Made by a program: the position numbers and the translations under genes
Origin: Centroberyx gerrardi
Lineage: Eukaryota > Chordata > Actinopteri > Beryciformes > Berycidae
Direction: 5' to 3'
NCBI RefSeq assembly: GCF_048128805.1
Contig: NC_136019.1
Coordinates: forward strand, 11,828,905 to 11,892,904
DNA length: 64,000 nucleotides
Part shown: positions 49,301 to 56,700 of the stretch, piece by piece
How the letters are laid out: each line of letters opens with the position of its first letter
Numbering within the stretch: the first letter of the stretch is position 1
Notes under the pieces: generated by a model
Seen by the model: only the letters and a program-made list of their open reading frames with translations
What the model was told of the DNA's origin: nothing
The model's database searches: none

Positions 49301-51147
49301 AGAGTGACAGTCTTTAAAAAATATCCTGATGTGAGATGGGGCTACGAATTCAAATCACTTCTAAGTCTCAAGGTGTTCAAAGGAAATCCAGCTAATCCAA
49401 CAAATAGAAAGATCCAGATCAAGCTCAAGATGACAATAATGACTGATATATTTTTCTCGTACCACAAGATAAATGGCTGATTCATGAGTAACTAGCTCAC
49501 ATTAATATGCATATCGACCCTGCTCACTGGTCCCACCCTAACTTCTGATGCAGTGAAGTGTCATCAGTCTTAGTTGAGTCATCCCCCGAAACTGCTCCGC
49601 CTCGGATCGTTTGTTCTCCAGCCAACATCAAAAAGCAATCCATCGCCTTGTTTGCATTGTATAATCTGAAAGTCCCATCAGGGCCTGCTTGTCACCCTCC
49701 CCCCGTCCCCCGGCTTCCCCCCCACCCAGCAGAGTTGACTAACTTGCTGCCGTGAGCAGTGTTTAACCTCTGCCAGCGTTATGGAGAATGGCACCCATTT
49801 TGCTTTTCCAGCGAGATATTTAAATTCGCTGGCGGCTTGCAGAAAAACAGAGCTCTCGATATATATCCGACGAGCCTATCCCCCTTCACCGTCTCTCCCC
49901 CCCGGCTGCCATCGCACCGCCCCGCCCCCGCTTTCCTCGCCTACCCACACCCCTCCTGAAAGGAATCAATACTGCTTAAGCTAACTGGGCATATTCTCCC
50001 GGAAAGGAAGTTGGGCCGGGCATAGTAAACCGAAAACGCTATAAAACATATGGCCGCATCCAGGAGGAAGTGCTTGTGCAGCGCTTTTCCAGGGAGCGCC
50101 GTGTGCCCACTAATGCATTCCTGAGCCTGGATGTGTACCATTATTCAGCCCTGCTGCCCCCCCCACGCCCCCCAGTCCCTCCCCGCCCCTGCCTCCATCC
50201 ATCCCCTCCAACCACTCCATCCCAAGCGGTATCTATCCATGGGCTGCGCTTAAACAAACACATTACTAAGCTAAAATATCTGCAAGTGCCGCTTATTTTT
50301 ATACAGCCGTTGTTTCAGTCAATCAGTCATTGGGATTCGGGGGGCCGGCTATCTTGAGGCAGGACATGTATTGATGTTCATTTGAATACGGCGGGAGGCG
50401 GAGGCTCTGTATATGTATGCTACATCACCATTTTTCCTGTAAAGCGCTGTGGCTCACATACCCAAGTGTCAAGCTTGATTTAGTCGGCGTTATGATAAAT
50501 GCAAAGTCCAAAGTCATTGGTATACCTGATGCTTGCACATTCCCAGGCGACGTGCTGACTCGGAATCGGATTAACATGCACATTGCAGACTCTTTATCTC
50601 GTAAAAACGGCTCCTGGCTTTGTCCCTAATGACACTTAGCAAAACACTACCCCATTCTTAATCCACTGGATAGGAATTGCTAATTATCTTTAATGCAGAT
50701 TCACTGATAGCTGTTCTCTCATTTATAAGCTAATCTCGTTTTTTTGTGTCTGTTTAGCCTATTATCATTAATAATTGCTCATAATTTTCCTGTGAACTTT
50801 TGAATCCCCTCTGAAATACATATTTGAAGACAGAAAAGAATAATATGTCAGAAGCCGACATGCTGCTGATTATCATGATAATTACATTTTTCATGCAAAT
50901 GTTCCCTCTGCAGAAATGCTATTGTTTTGGGGGATTTGCGGGGTAGCGGGTTTAAAAAGTGAGGTCACACGTACATCAGCATAGGTTGAGTAGATAAAGG
51001 TTCACCTGAAAAGTCTCTTTCTGCCATTTTGTTCTACAGGACATGGAGGAAAAAAATACGGCCCCCTACACATTGGTCATTAGTGTATTTGGATTTCGGA
51101 CTGCTCGGCATTACTGTGTCCCAAACCTTCCCAAGCACCACACACAC

Positions 51148-51239
<92 letters not shown>

Positions 51240-52646
51240 GTGCCTCCTCTGTGCCAGCTGGCAGGCAGTTGGCAGCCCAGTGCAGGATTAACTGGTACCA
51301 GTATGCTGGCCTATAAATAGAGTCTACCAACTGCTTCAGGAAATGAACCATGATGGAGCCTCCCAAAGGCCCACGAACAGGTTGTGCTTTTCATCCCCTC
51401 CTCTCTGTCAGGATGTGCGTGTGCGTGTGTGTTCTCTAATGTTTAGTACTGTCTGTGTCAGTGCAGTGCGACGCAGGTGTGCGATGCATAGCAGCTGATT
51501 TTTGGTTGCCATGGTGTGTAAATGGATGTACAGTATAGTTTTGTGTTTTGTAGCTGTCCTTTTCTCTTTTTAAGAGTTGTTAAACTATGTGTGTGCGTTC
51601 CTGCAGTTTCCCCCCCCCCACACACACACTGTTATTGAAGCAGCCTTCTCTAGCCCCCTGTGTGATTGGGGCCAGGACCGTTTTTTCTTCACACGAGATT
51701 GCTGGAGCCGCTGTTCTACACCCTCTGTGCAGCCTCACAATGCAGAGACCCATCGTATTTCTCCAGCAGTTACCCTGAGCATTGATCCTCTGTAGTGGAA
51801 CGAGCCGTTCGCTTTGTATGTTTGCCTGCCCATCCGCTTTTGATGGGCTCCTAGGATTGATCCTGGCTATGCAGTCATTATCTCAGCTCAGTAGTGTCAG
51901 TTTAGGTGGAACCTCTGGAAAAAAGACACCAGCGGGGAAGAATAGCCGATAAAGGGATCTAAGTGTTCTTGGGTAACGGCTCTCTGCGTGTGCGATTGTG
52001 TTGTGTGTGTGTGTTTGTGTGTGTGTATACGTTGATGGTCGTTGACTGCGTTTGCCACTCAGAGTGAGATAGGCTAAAAGGGATGAGAATGTGAGTGTGT
52101 AAAGGACTTGATGAACTGAGTGACTCCTCTGGTGGTTCAGTGGAGTAGGGAGCAAACCAGCAACATGGGTGCCGCTCACGACCGTTGTCAGGTGGCGTGA
52201 CAATAAAGTTGAAATGAATCGAATTGTGCTCTCCCACACATCTTTCCTGTCACTCTCCAGTATATGCTATCTAATAAAGCAGAGATGTCATAAAAAGAAA
52301 TACCGAACATCATCTAATTCAAGGGCAAGCTTGTTCATAATACTTACAAACACAAGACTTGTGGGCTTGAGACTGGGAGAGAAAAAAAACTGGACCTTTC
52401 CTCCTCTTCTTTGCTCATTTCTTCACAGTCATTTTCATTTCTAATAATTCTCCCATCTCCCTCTAAATTCCTTCCTTCATTCCTTTGCGCCTTCTCTTTT
52501 GTTTAACCATATCATTGTGCTAAATCTCTTTAACGCCGCTGCCATCTGTGTCTTCTGAACACCACAGCATAACAGTGGATGAAGTCCAGGCCAAAGTGGC
52601 ATTCGTCCAGGATGAGGAGCGGGCTCTGTCTGACGACGAAGCGGTG
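30849..52646 (+). CDS. Glucosidase II beta-subunit (PRKCSH)-family protein, 5' part (8 exons, 249 codons)
   Basis: Coding exons: 30849-30930, 31477-31593, 32618-32713, 34691-34748, 36056-36173, 41386-41515, 48463-48529, 52568-52646. All GT-AG with a continuous frame. PRKCSH is the ER regulatory subunit of glucosidase II, which trims N-glycans. The product has a hydrophobic signal peptide ([18 protein letters not shown]) and the family start [14 protein letters not shown]. Two LDLa-like modules follow: about 40-71 ([20 protein letters not shown]) and 78-117 ([17 protein letters not shown]). Next come a charged coiled coil (about 119-200) and an EF-hand loop at 217-228 (DSNKDGSITVDE), with a weaker second one after it. 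The Glu/Asp-rich linker, MRH domain and ER-retention tail are absent and no further exon is found before 64000, so the gene is partial. The coiled coil is shorter than in classical PRKCSH and diverges from it, so a paralogue (glucosidase 2 subunit beta-like) is more likely than prkcsh itself. ATG 30849 is the first in its frame. Confidence 0.85.
31361..31384. repeat. (GTT)n microsatellite
   Basis: Eight GTT units in intron 1 of the glucosidase II beta-like gene. Confidence 0.95.
31477..31593 (+). CDS. Glucosidase II beta-like, coding exon 2 (first LDLa-like module)
   Basis: Residues 28-66, containing FLCIDGS and [15 protein letters not shown]. The acceptor is CTCTGTAACAG and the donor GTAAAG. 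A (GT)n run begins 26 nt after the donor. Confidence 0.9.
31619..31663. repeat. (GT)n microsatellite next to a splice donor
   Basis: About 22 GT units starting 26 nt after the exon 2 donor. Such GU repeats can bind CELF/TDP-43-type factors and alter splicing; whether they do so here is unknown. Confidence 0.95.
32618..32713 (+). CDS. Glucosidase II beta-like, coding exon 3
   Basis: Residues 67-98: [19 protein letters not shown]... to VNDGIC. The acceptor is CCTCTGTAG and the donor GTACGG. It ends the first and starts the second Cys-rich module. Confidence 0.9.
33334..33395. repeat. Interrupted (CA)n microsatellite
   Basis: CA units with CTCA and GA interruptions in intron 3 of the glucosidase II beta-like gene. 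Confidence 0.9.
34387..34485. repeat. Local tandem duplication, period about 61 bp
   Basis: The word TAGTACCATGCTATCACACA with its flanks (ending TATATCAGA) occurs at 34387-34428 and again at 34448-34485. The first copy has four extra bases (TCAA). A recent small tandem duplication in intron 3. Confidence 0.85.
34691..34748 (+). CDS. Glucosidase II beta-like, coding exon 4
   Basis: Residues 99-117: [19 protein letters not shown], the end of the second LDLa-like module. The acceptor is CTCTTGTCAG and the donor GTCGGT (a non-consensus +3/+4). Confidence 0.9.
34800..35074 (+). mobile_element. Possible 3' end of a LINE or LINE-mobilised element
   Basis: Ends in AATAAACTTGAAACTTG with repeated ACTTGAA units (35054-35073), a tail style seen in fish LINEs. 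It also contains AATCAGAATCTGAATC near 34856. No reverse transcriptase remnant is present, and the family and left boundary are uncertain. Confidence 0.33.
36021..36053 (+). repeat. CT tract forming the exon 5 polypyrimidine tract
   Basis: CCTCTCCCTCTCTCTCTCTC-type run that ends directly at the TCCAG acceptor of exon 5, so the microsatellite doubles as the splicing polypyrimidine tract. Confidence 0.85.
36056..36173 (+). CDS. Glucosidase II beta-like, coding exon 5 (coiled coil)
   Basis: Residues 118-157: [15 protein letters not shown]... to LLWREKQ. The acceptor is preceded by an almost pure CT tract (36021-36053). The charged heptad-like sequence corresponds to the KELGRQERESLQQ region of PRKCSH. 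Confidence 0.88.
36691..36854 (+). mobile_element. tRNA-derived SINE, internally deleted
   Basis: The sequence CTCAGTTGGCTAAGGCGTGTACC contains a perfect RNA polymerase III A box (TGGCTAAGGCG, 36706-36716). The body GGGGCCTTTGTCACACGTCAT, then a TCTCTCTTTCTCTGTC-like tract, then CAAATTAAGGCAAAATGCCC and AAAAAATAATCTTTAAAAA is the common tail of a fish tRNA-SINE. The B-box region (GGTTCGA...) is missing, so the copy is dead. Intron 5 of the glucosidase II beta-like gene, same strand. Confidence 0.75.
36855..40310. other. Intron 5 body, no gene recognised
   Basis: Mostly unique sequence. A 25-bp near-duplication (TTCGG[T/C]TTCTGATCTGCTGAG) lies at 39131-39155 and 39187-39211. Nothing else is recognised. 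Confidence 0.4.
39131..39211. repeat. Two-copy direct repeat, period 56 bp
   Basis: The first copy at 39131-39155 and the second at 39187-39211 differ at two of 25 positions. No further units. Confidence 0.8.
40313..40389. repeat. (CA)n microsatellite, about 38 units
   Basis: Long CA run with one GCA interruption at 40377-40379, in intron 5. It yields artefactual Thr-His repeats in translation. Confidence 0.97.
40988..41288. mobile_element. hAT-type MITE with perfect 8-bp target duplication
   Basis: The ends TAGGGCTGAA (40988) and TTCAGCTCTA (to 41288) form a 10-bp inverted repeat with one mismatch. Both sides are flanked by ATCCCAAC (40980-40987 and 41289-41296), an exact 8-bp duplication as hAT transposases make. 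The interior contains the AAATCAATTTGCGATTATTT-type words of the common fish TAGGGCTG family. 301 bp, no coding capacity. It sits 90 bp before exon 6 of the glucosidase II beta-like gene. Confidence 0.88.
41386..41515 (+). CDS. Glucosidase II beta-like, coding exon 6 (coiled coil)
   Basis: Residues 158-200 plus one base: [20 protein letters not shown]... to LKAREAGDS. The acceptor is GTCTCTGTTTAG and the donor GTAAGT. Confidence 0.88.
42200..42270. repeat. (GA)n simple repeat with AAACA interruptions
   Basis: Three blocks of GAGAGA separated by GAAACAGA in intron 6. Confidence 0.95.
42300..43576. other. Intron 6, proximal part
   Basis: Unique sequence. 42700-43290 is comparatively CpG-containing (GGCGCGCCGTCCG near 42799) and could be a regulatory block. 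No exon is seen. Confidence 0.35.
43577..43690. mobile_element. Degenerate teleost interspersed repeat (TACATTTACATT family)
   Basis: TACATTTACATTCTTGGCA, then TTAGCTGACAGAGCAACTTC, then GTGCAACAGTAGAATAAT and AAGCAACCAGCAGG follow in order the consensus words of a very common fish repeat (ATTTAGC-GACGCTTTTATCC-AGAGCAACTTACA). The TTTTATCC part is deleted. A related copy lies at 53607-53700. Confidence 0.55.
43691..45866. other. Intron 6, central part
   Basis: No exon or transposon recognised. The blocks around 44480-44720 and 44890-45180 look unique and non-repetitive and may be noncoding regulatory DNA, but this is based only on their complexity. Confidence 0.35.
45867..46238. mobile_element. 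Foldback element with 27-bp near-perfect inverted arms
   Basis: The segment 45891-45917 is the reverse complement of 46174-46200 at 26 of 27 positions (core ATATATTAACAGCCATA). The symmetry continues weakly outward into T-rich and A-rich runs. The loop holds two copies of AAGATGCCATATA (45929 and 46077 areas). It is shaped like a MITE, but I do not recognise the family and see no target duplication. Confidence 0.5.
46239..47600. other. Intron 6, distal part
   Basis: A 206-codon minus-strand frame (46632-47252) is open, but its composition (Arg/Lys/Glu-rich low complexity then unrelated sequence) and the absence of splice or promoter signals argue against a gene. Pyrimidine-rich tracts at 47147-47270. 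Confidence 0.35.
47787..47870. promoter_or_regulatory. Dense homeodomain-site cluster, probable conserved noncoding element
   Basis: Five TAATT/AATTA cores in about 75 bp: GCTAATTTCACAATTAGC (a perfect inverted repeat with a 4-bp spacer, 47793-47810), TGTAATTAGTA, GGTAATTGC and GCAATTAGCATTATG. The flanks (47640-47900) are unique and non-coding. This pattern is typical of enhancers read by homeodomain proteins. In intron 6 of the glucosidase II beta-like gene. Confidence 0.45.
48463..48529 (+). CDS. Glucosidase II beta-like, coding exon 7 (EF-hand, first half)
   Basis: Residues 201-222 plus two bases: [20 protein letters not shown] and D-G. The acceptor is TTTCTGTACATAG and the donor GTAAAT. 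Has an N-glycosylation sequon at Asn206. The following 4-kb intron cuts the calcium loop after loop position 6. Confidence 0.86.
49490..50640. other. Intron 7, G+C-mixed unique block
   Basis: Unique sequence with CpG-containing and C-rich patches (49690-49960, 50140-50220) alternating with A+T-rich words. No splice-bounded exon with a family match is seen. It may contain regulatory elements. Confidence 0.3.
50790..50910. promoter_or_regulatory. Candidate noncoding element with octamer site
   Basis: Contains ATGCAAAT (50893-50900), the POU octamer on the plus strand, with TTAATAATTGCTCATAATT and GATAATTACA close by. Unique A+T-rich sequence in intron 7. Confidence 0.28.
51139..51239. repeat. 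(CA)n microsatellite, about 50 units
   Basis: The longest dinucleotide array in the window, with one GCA interruption near its start. Intron 7. Confidence 0.97.
52568..52646 (+). CDS. Glucosidase II beta-like, coding exon 8 (EF-hand, second half)
   Basis: Residues 223-249: [18 protein letters not shown]... to LSDDEAV. The acceptor is GAACACCACAG and the donor GTGAGT, phase 0. It completes the EF-hand loop and enters the degenerate second loop. Confidence 0.85.
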
Positions 52647-52707
52647 GTGAGTTGTCCTACATTCATGCAACTACAACGCTGTCACTTCCTCTACCGTGTA
52701 CATCCAT

Positions 52708-53154
52708 CAGTGGTTCCCAAAGTGGGGTCCGGGGACCACCAGGGGTCCTTGAGAGGGTTTCAGGGCGTCCCCAGCAAAATGACAACTAATTTCAGTGCCA
52801 TTTTTATTTAATTTGCCAAAACGAGAATGCAGTGTGCAGGTTTTCCTCCCAGCCAAACACTTCACCAGGTGATTTCACAGGTTACCACACTGTAAACCAG
52901 ACAGGAGGAACTAGGCTAATTAGTGAAATCAGTTGCTGTGGTGTTTGGTTGGAATGAAAACCTGCAGGCTCTTGGGTCACGATTGAAAACCACAGGTATA
53001 GACAATTATGGAATTCTCAACTAAATCAGATCTAAGAGCAAAAAATCCTCACAGACTGAGGTCCCTGGGACAAAACCTTGGCGCCAATGGATCTCCATAG
53101 CCTAACTGGTTTCTATGTGGGGATCCTTGACTTGAAAACGTTTGGGAAGCCCTG
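52708..53154. mobile_element. hAT-type MITE (CAGTGGTTC ends) with a nested insertion
   Basis: Starts CAGTGGTTCCCAAAGTGGGG and ends TTTGGGAAGCCCTG, whose complement is CAGGGCTTCCCAAA. The GGGGTCCGGGGACCACCAGG segment is the hallmark of this fish hAT family, and a sister copy is at 60538-60863. A palindromic element (52835-52966) has been inserted in it. The flanking 8-mers do not match, so the target duplication has decayed or the ends are off by a few bases. It starts 62 bp after the exon 8 donor. Confidence 0.75.
52835..52966. mobile_element. Palindromic MITE nested in the hAT element
   Basis: TGCAGGTTTTCCTCCCAGCC at the left is mirrored by GGTTGGAATGAAAACCTGCA at the right (followed inward by CAAACAC and GTGTTTG). 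About 130 bp, non-coding. It interrupts the hAT copy and is therefore the younger of the two. Confidence 0.65.
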
Positions 53155-53346
53155 CCTTGTCTGGACCTCCACTGAACATTTCACTAAAAACTAGGGACAG
53201 GGGTAAAAAAAAGGGTCTGTGTGAATACTGTAATTATGAATCTCTTGTCCCAAAATCAATTCCAAAAGATGAGCTTCTCATGTTTTATTTGAGCTTAATT
53301 ACCGTAGCTTGGTGACAGGGGTCAAAGGACCTGTCACTGCCAAATT

Positions 53347-53363
53347 GGGGGGGGGGGGGGGGG
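53347..53363. repeat. Poly-G homopolymer, 17 bp
   Basis: Uninterrupted G run in intron 8; its complement could form a G4-like structure only with neighbours that are not present. Confidence 0.9.
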
Positions 53364-53606
53364 TGCATGATGTTACTTAATATAATGTTACTGATCATCT
53401 TTTTTACTTTTTCTCAAGAAATGATAGAAATACCTGTGACCTGAATTAACATCTCCACACTCAAAATTGTTAGCTTGAACCCTTTTCAGAACCTCTTGCA
53501 TGTCTTCAGAGGATCAGTTGTAGAGTTTAAATTTGACTTTTTTTTTTCCATACAGTGAATTGCTTTATATTGAATTGTATGATTAATATTGAGACACAAT
53601 GGACTC

Positions 53607-53700
53607 CATTTAGGCAATTACCAGACCCACCTATCCAGATCAACTTCCAGTGAGTGCAACAGAGGAAGAAGGTTAAATTCCTAGATTGCTGACATTATAA
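53607..53700. mobile_element. Degenerate teleost interspersed repeat, second copy
   Basis: CATTTAGGCAATTACCAGAC, CTATCCAGATCAACTTCCAG and GTGCAACAGAGGAAGAAGG match in order the words of the same family as 43577-43690, here with the TATCCAGA part retained. Confidence 0.55.
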
Positions 53701-56700
53701 GCAACCCATAGTAAAAAGAGCAACAGATAGTTCCCAGACAATAGATGTGACAGATGTTCCTGTTTCCCTAGAATGAAAATGTGTGATAATGATATGATGA
53801 GGATGACAAATGCTAGGTAAAGAAGAGCCAGGCAGAAAGGGTAGAAAAGTGTTTTAAGGACACTAACGGTGACCTTCATGCTGGCAAGAGCTCCTGCTTC
53901 CACTCGGGTCGAGCCTTCTCCTAGTCTTGAATCCAAATCAGATCTTGAGGCGCCTGGTGATTCCCAGCCTTACTAAAACGAGTGAGCAACCAGTTACTGT
54001 GCCTACTGCATTCAAATGTAATGTTACACTACATCATGCCCATTAATCTAGCTTAAGACGTGATGTTATACGTAACTGTTCTTTTATGCAGAAGTTTATT
54101 TTGCGACAAGCAATCACAAAAAAAGGAGTTCTGGGGTGTGAAGGCTCACTAGTAAATGCCAGGGGTAGATCTCTAGTAAATTTATCTAGGCTTGTGTGGA
54201 TCAGACTTAAAATGCCAAACAGCCAAAGCTGATTTCTTACATTTACATCTACCTTGCCTTCTCTGTGATTTTGTATCTTGCTTGGCTCCGCTGTCATTTT
54301 CTCCACTCGGAAAACGGGGTCCTTTCCACATTCATTTGAATTCAGAACTGGACGAGCGCAGTTTCCCCAACAGTGATTTTCCTTCAAGCTGCAATGTGTG
54401 AGAATGTGGCTGTCTGTTCCACTTTAAACTGTTGAGCCTCCCTCCTACCAGGCAGCAGATATCAAAATCTCCGGCTGTAAACAAAATGGCTGGAGCTCAA
54501 TTTTTCTCTTCCTCTCCACATTCCTTTTTCGACTATAAACGGCAATTGGTATGCGCGATCACACACACAAAACAAGGTCTGTTAGGGCCTCCTGGTGCAG
54601 GGCAAGGAAAGTTCAGATTCTCAGAGAAGGTTGTCACATCTTTGAGAATTGGGTCTGTTGACAGAGATGCACAAATTCAAGTTTGTCTATATTTTTAGAG
54701 TAGAAGTGTCCTCTAGTCTGGTCAGGGGCGGACGTGTGTCATTAAATTAGCTATGTGTAAAGCATTGGCTTACTAATTTTACCTGCTGTGACATGTCATA
54801 CCAGTCTAGTCATGGGGTTGTTTTGATGTTGTGGTATTAGTATATAATGGAAAACACCAAAGCACCAAAGCTTACACTGCAACCAACATGAAAGGCTCAT
54901 GGATGGGAAAAAAATCAGTGCTCATTTGTTATTTCTGCTGGCTAACAGGGAGGCATTCCTAATGAATTCAAATGCATCTGAAGAGAGTGACTGAATATGA
55001 ATATGCATGAATATGAAAATGTGTACTTATCTGTAATCAAAACAAAAGGTGATCAAGCTGGGCAAATTAAGCATGGTGCCATTGACAGTAGTTAGCAGGC
55101 AATTTACATTAGAACAGACAAGCGTTAGCAGCTTAACATCAATGTCCAAGGGCAGCAACAGTGGCACAATACAAGTAGGTGTTTCTGTGTATGGGGGGTT
55201 TAGATAAAGTATTTTGTTTTATATTTGTCCAATAACATTTAGTTCCTCTTCAACTCTTCTCGCCCCCTGGGCATTTCCTCAGCACAAAGACATTTCCTTG
55301 TCGGCTTGACATTGCAATTCTGTTGCTGTACAGCCGGTGCGTACCCTAAATATGTCGGGCTCCCTTCAGGTGGATAGATAAATACCACAATGGTGGCGAT
55401 AACAAAATAACAGGCTCTTCGTGCTGTTCTCTATTTTATAATCTGCGGAGGGAAAGGAAAAGAAAGAGGAGTTTTTTCCTCATCAGTGCTCAGTTGTGTA
55501 ATGTCTGAAGACCTTGATTACTTTTCTTCCGATGGGGCCATATATTTTTTTTGCACGCTTATTCAATTTGTGTCATTTTCACACCTTTTTTTTTATTAGT
55601 TCCCCCCCCCCTCTTTTTCCTTTCTCTTAAGAAGCTTTGGGCTCCACAGAAAATTCAGTTTCCACTTCAGCGGTCCAGATAATTCAAGAACAGAGAGGAT
55701 TTTCAGGAGAACAATTTGATGATCAAAGGAGGCACTCCACTCTGTAGGGGAAGGGACATTTTGAAGCGGGGTTCCCTCAGTATTCTATCATTATGTTATG
55801 GTCCTCCATTCCAGCAGAAACCATTATTAATGTAGACTCAAGCACTCATATTCAAAAGGTAATCATTGGTATCGAGGAGCAATTTGCTGTCACGGTCATT
55901 GAAGAATAGTACCATTCATATTGAATTGTCTCCCATTTCAATACACGTTAAACATAGGACAGATAAACCCTTCTCAACAGATATCATTTGAGTACTCAAT
56001 CTTACCATTTGCACTAAATCAGCACATAGCAACATATTATTAATACACCAATTGCTGGAGGACTGTCCTCTCTTTCCAGTTACCCTTGTTGTTTCAATTT
56101 GGCATCAAGCACAGGACAGTACATTCTCAGAGGCGCTGATGTGTGACCAAGCTTGGACAGAAGCTGTGTGCTGGTGAACAGAGCTGGAGGAAATTGCCTT
56201 CTCCCTAGCAATAGGCATTTGTGCAGAGGTGAATTTCACTTATCCATCTACTACCCACCCGCCCCCCTTCAAAACCCCTAACTCACTCTAGCAGAAATGG
56301 AGAGAGACTGAATGTGGAATACGTTTTTTCTACCGAACTGGAGAGTGAAAGAAATCCCCTGATGAAAAAAAAGAAAGTCAACTTTTGGTGTTCAAGCTCT
56401 CTTTGGTGGTGATAAGAGGAGAGAAAAGTTGTGGAAATTTCACTTTTTGAATGTGTAGATTGAAAACATTACTCTAGGTGCATGAAAGGTTGGGAATCCC
56501 CCATAATAGCTTGCTAGTGGGTATGGCAATCTTGCTGTTTCACTGCTTAATAATATTGGCTATTCTCTAGGGGATCCTCTATAGGGGAGCTGACTTTAGT
56601 CTGTAACAAGGCAGAAATGAAGACAGTGTAGTTAATCTAATATAGTTGGGAGTTAGTGGTGCATGGACAAAGGGAAAAAAAACAGACTCTTAAAGATCTC

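Noticed and set aside
51029..51366. Open frames of 82-110 codons around 51.1-51.3 kb
   Set aside because: They are translations of a (CA)50 microsatellite.
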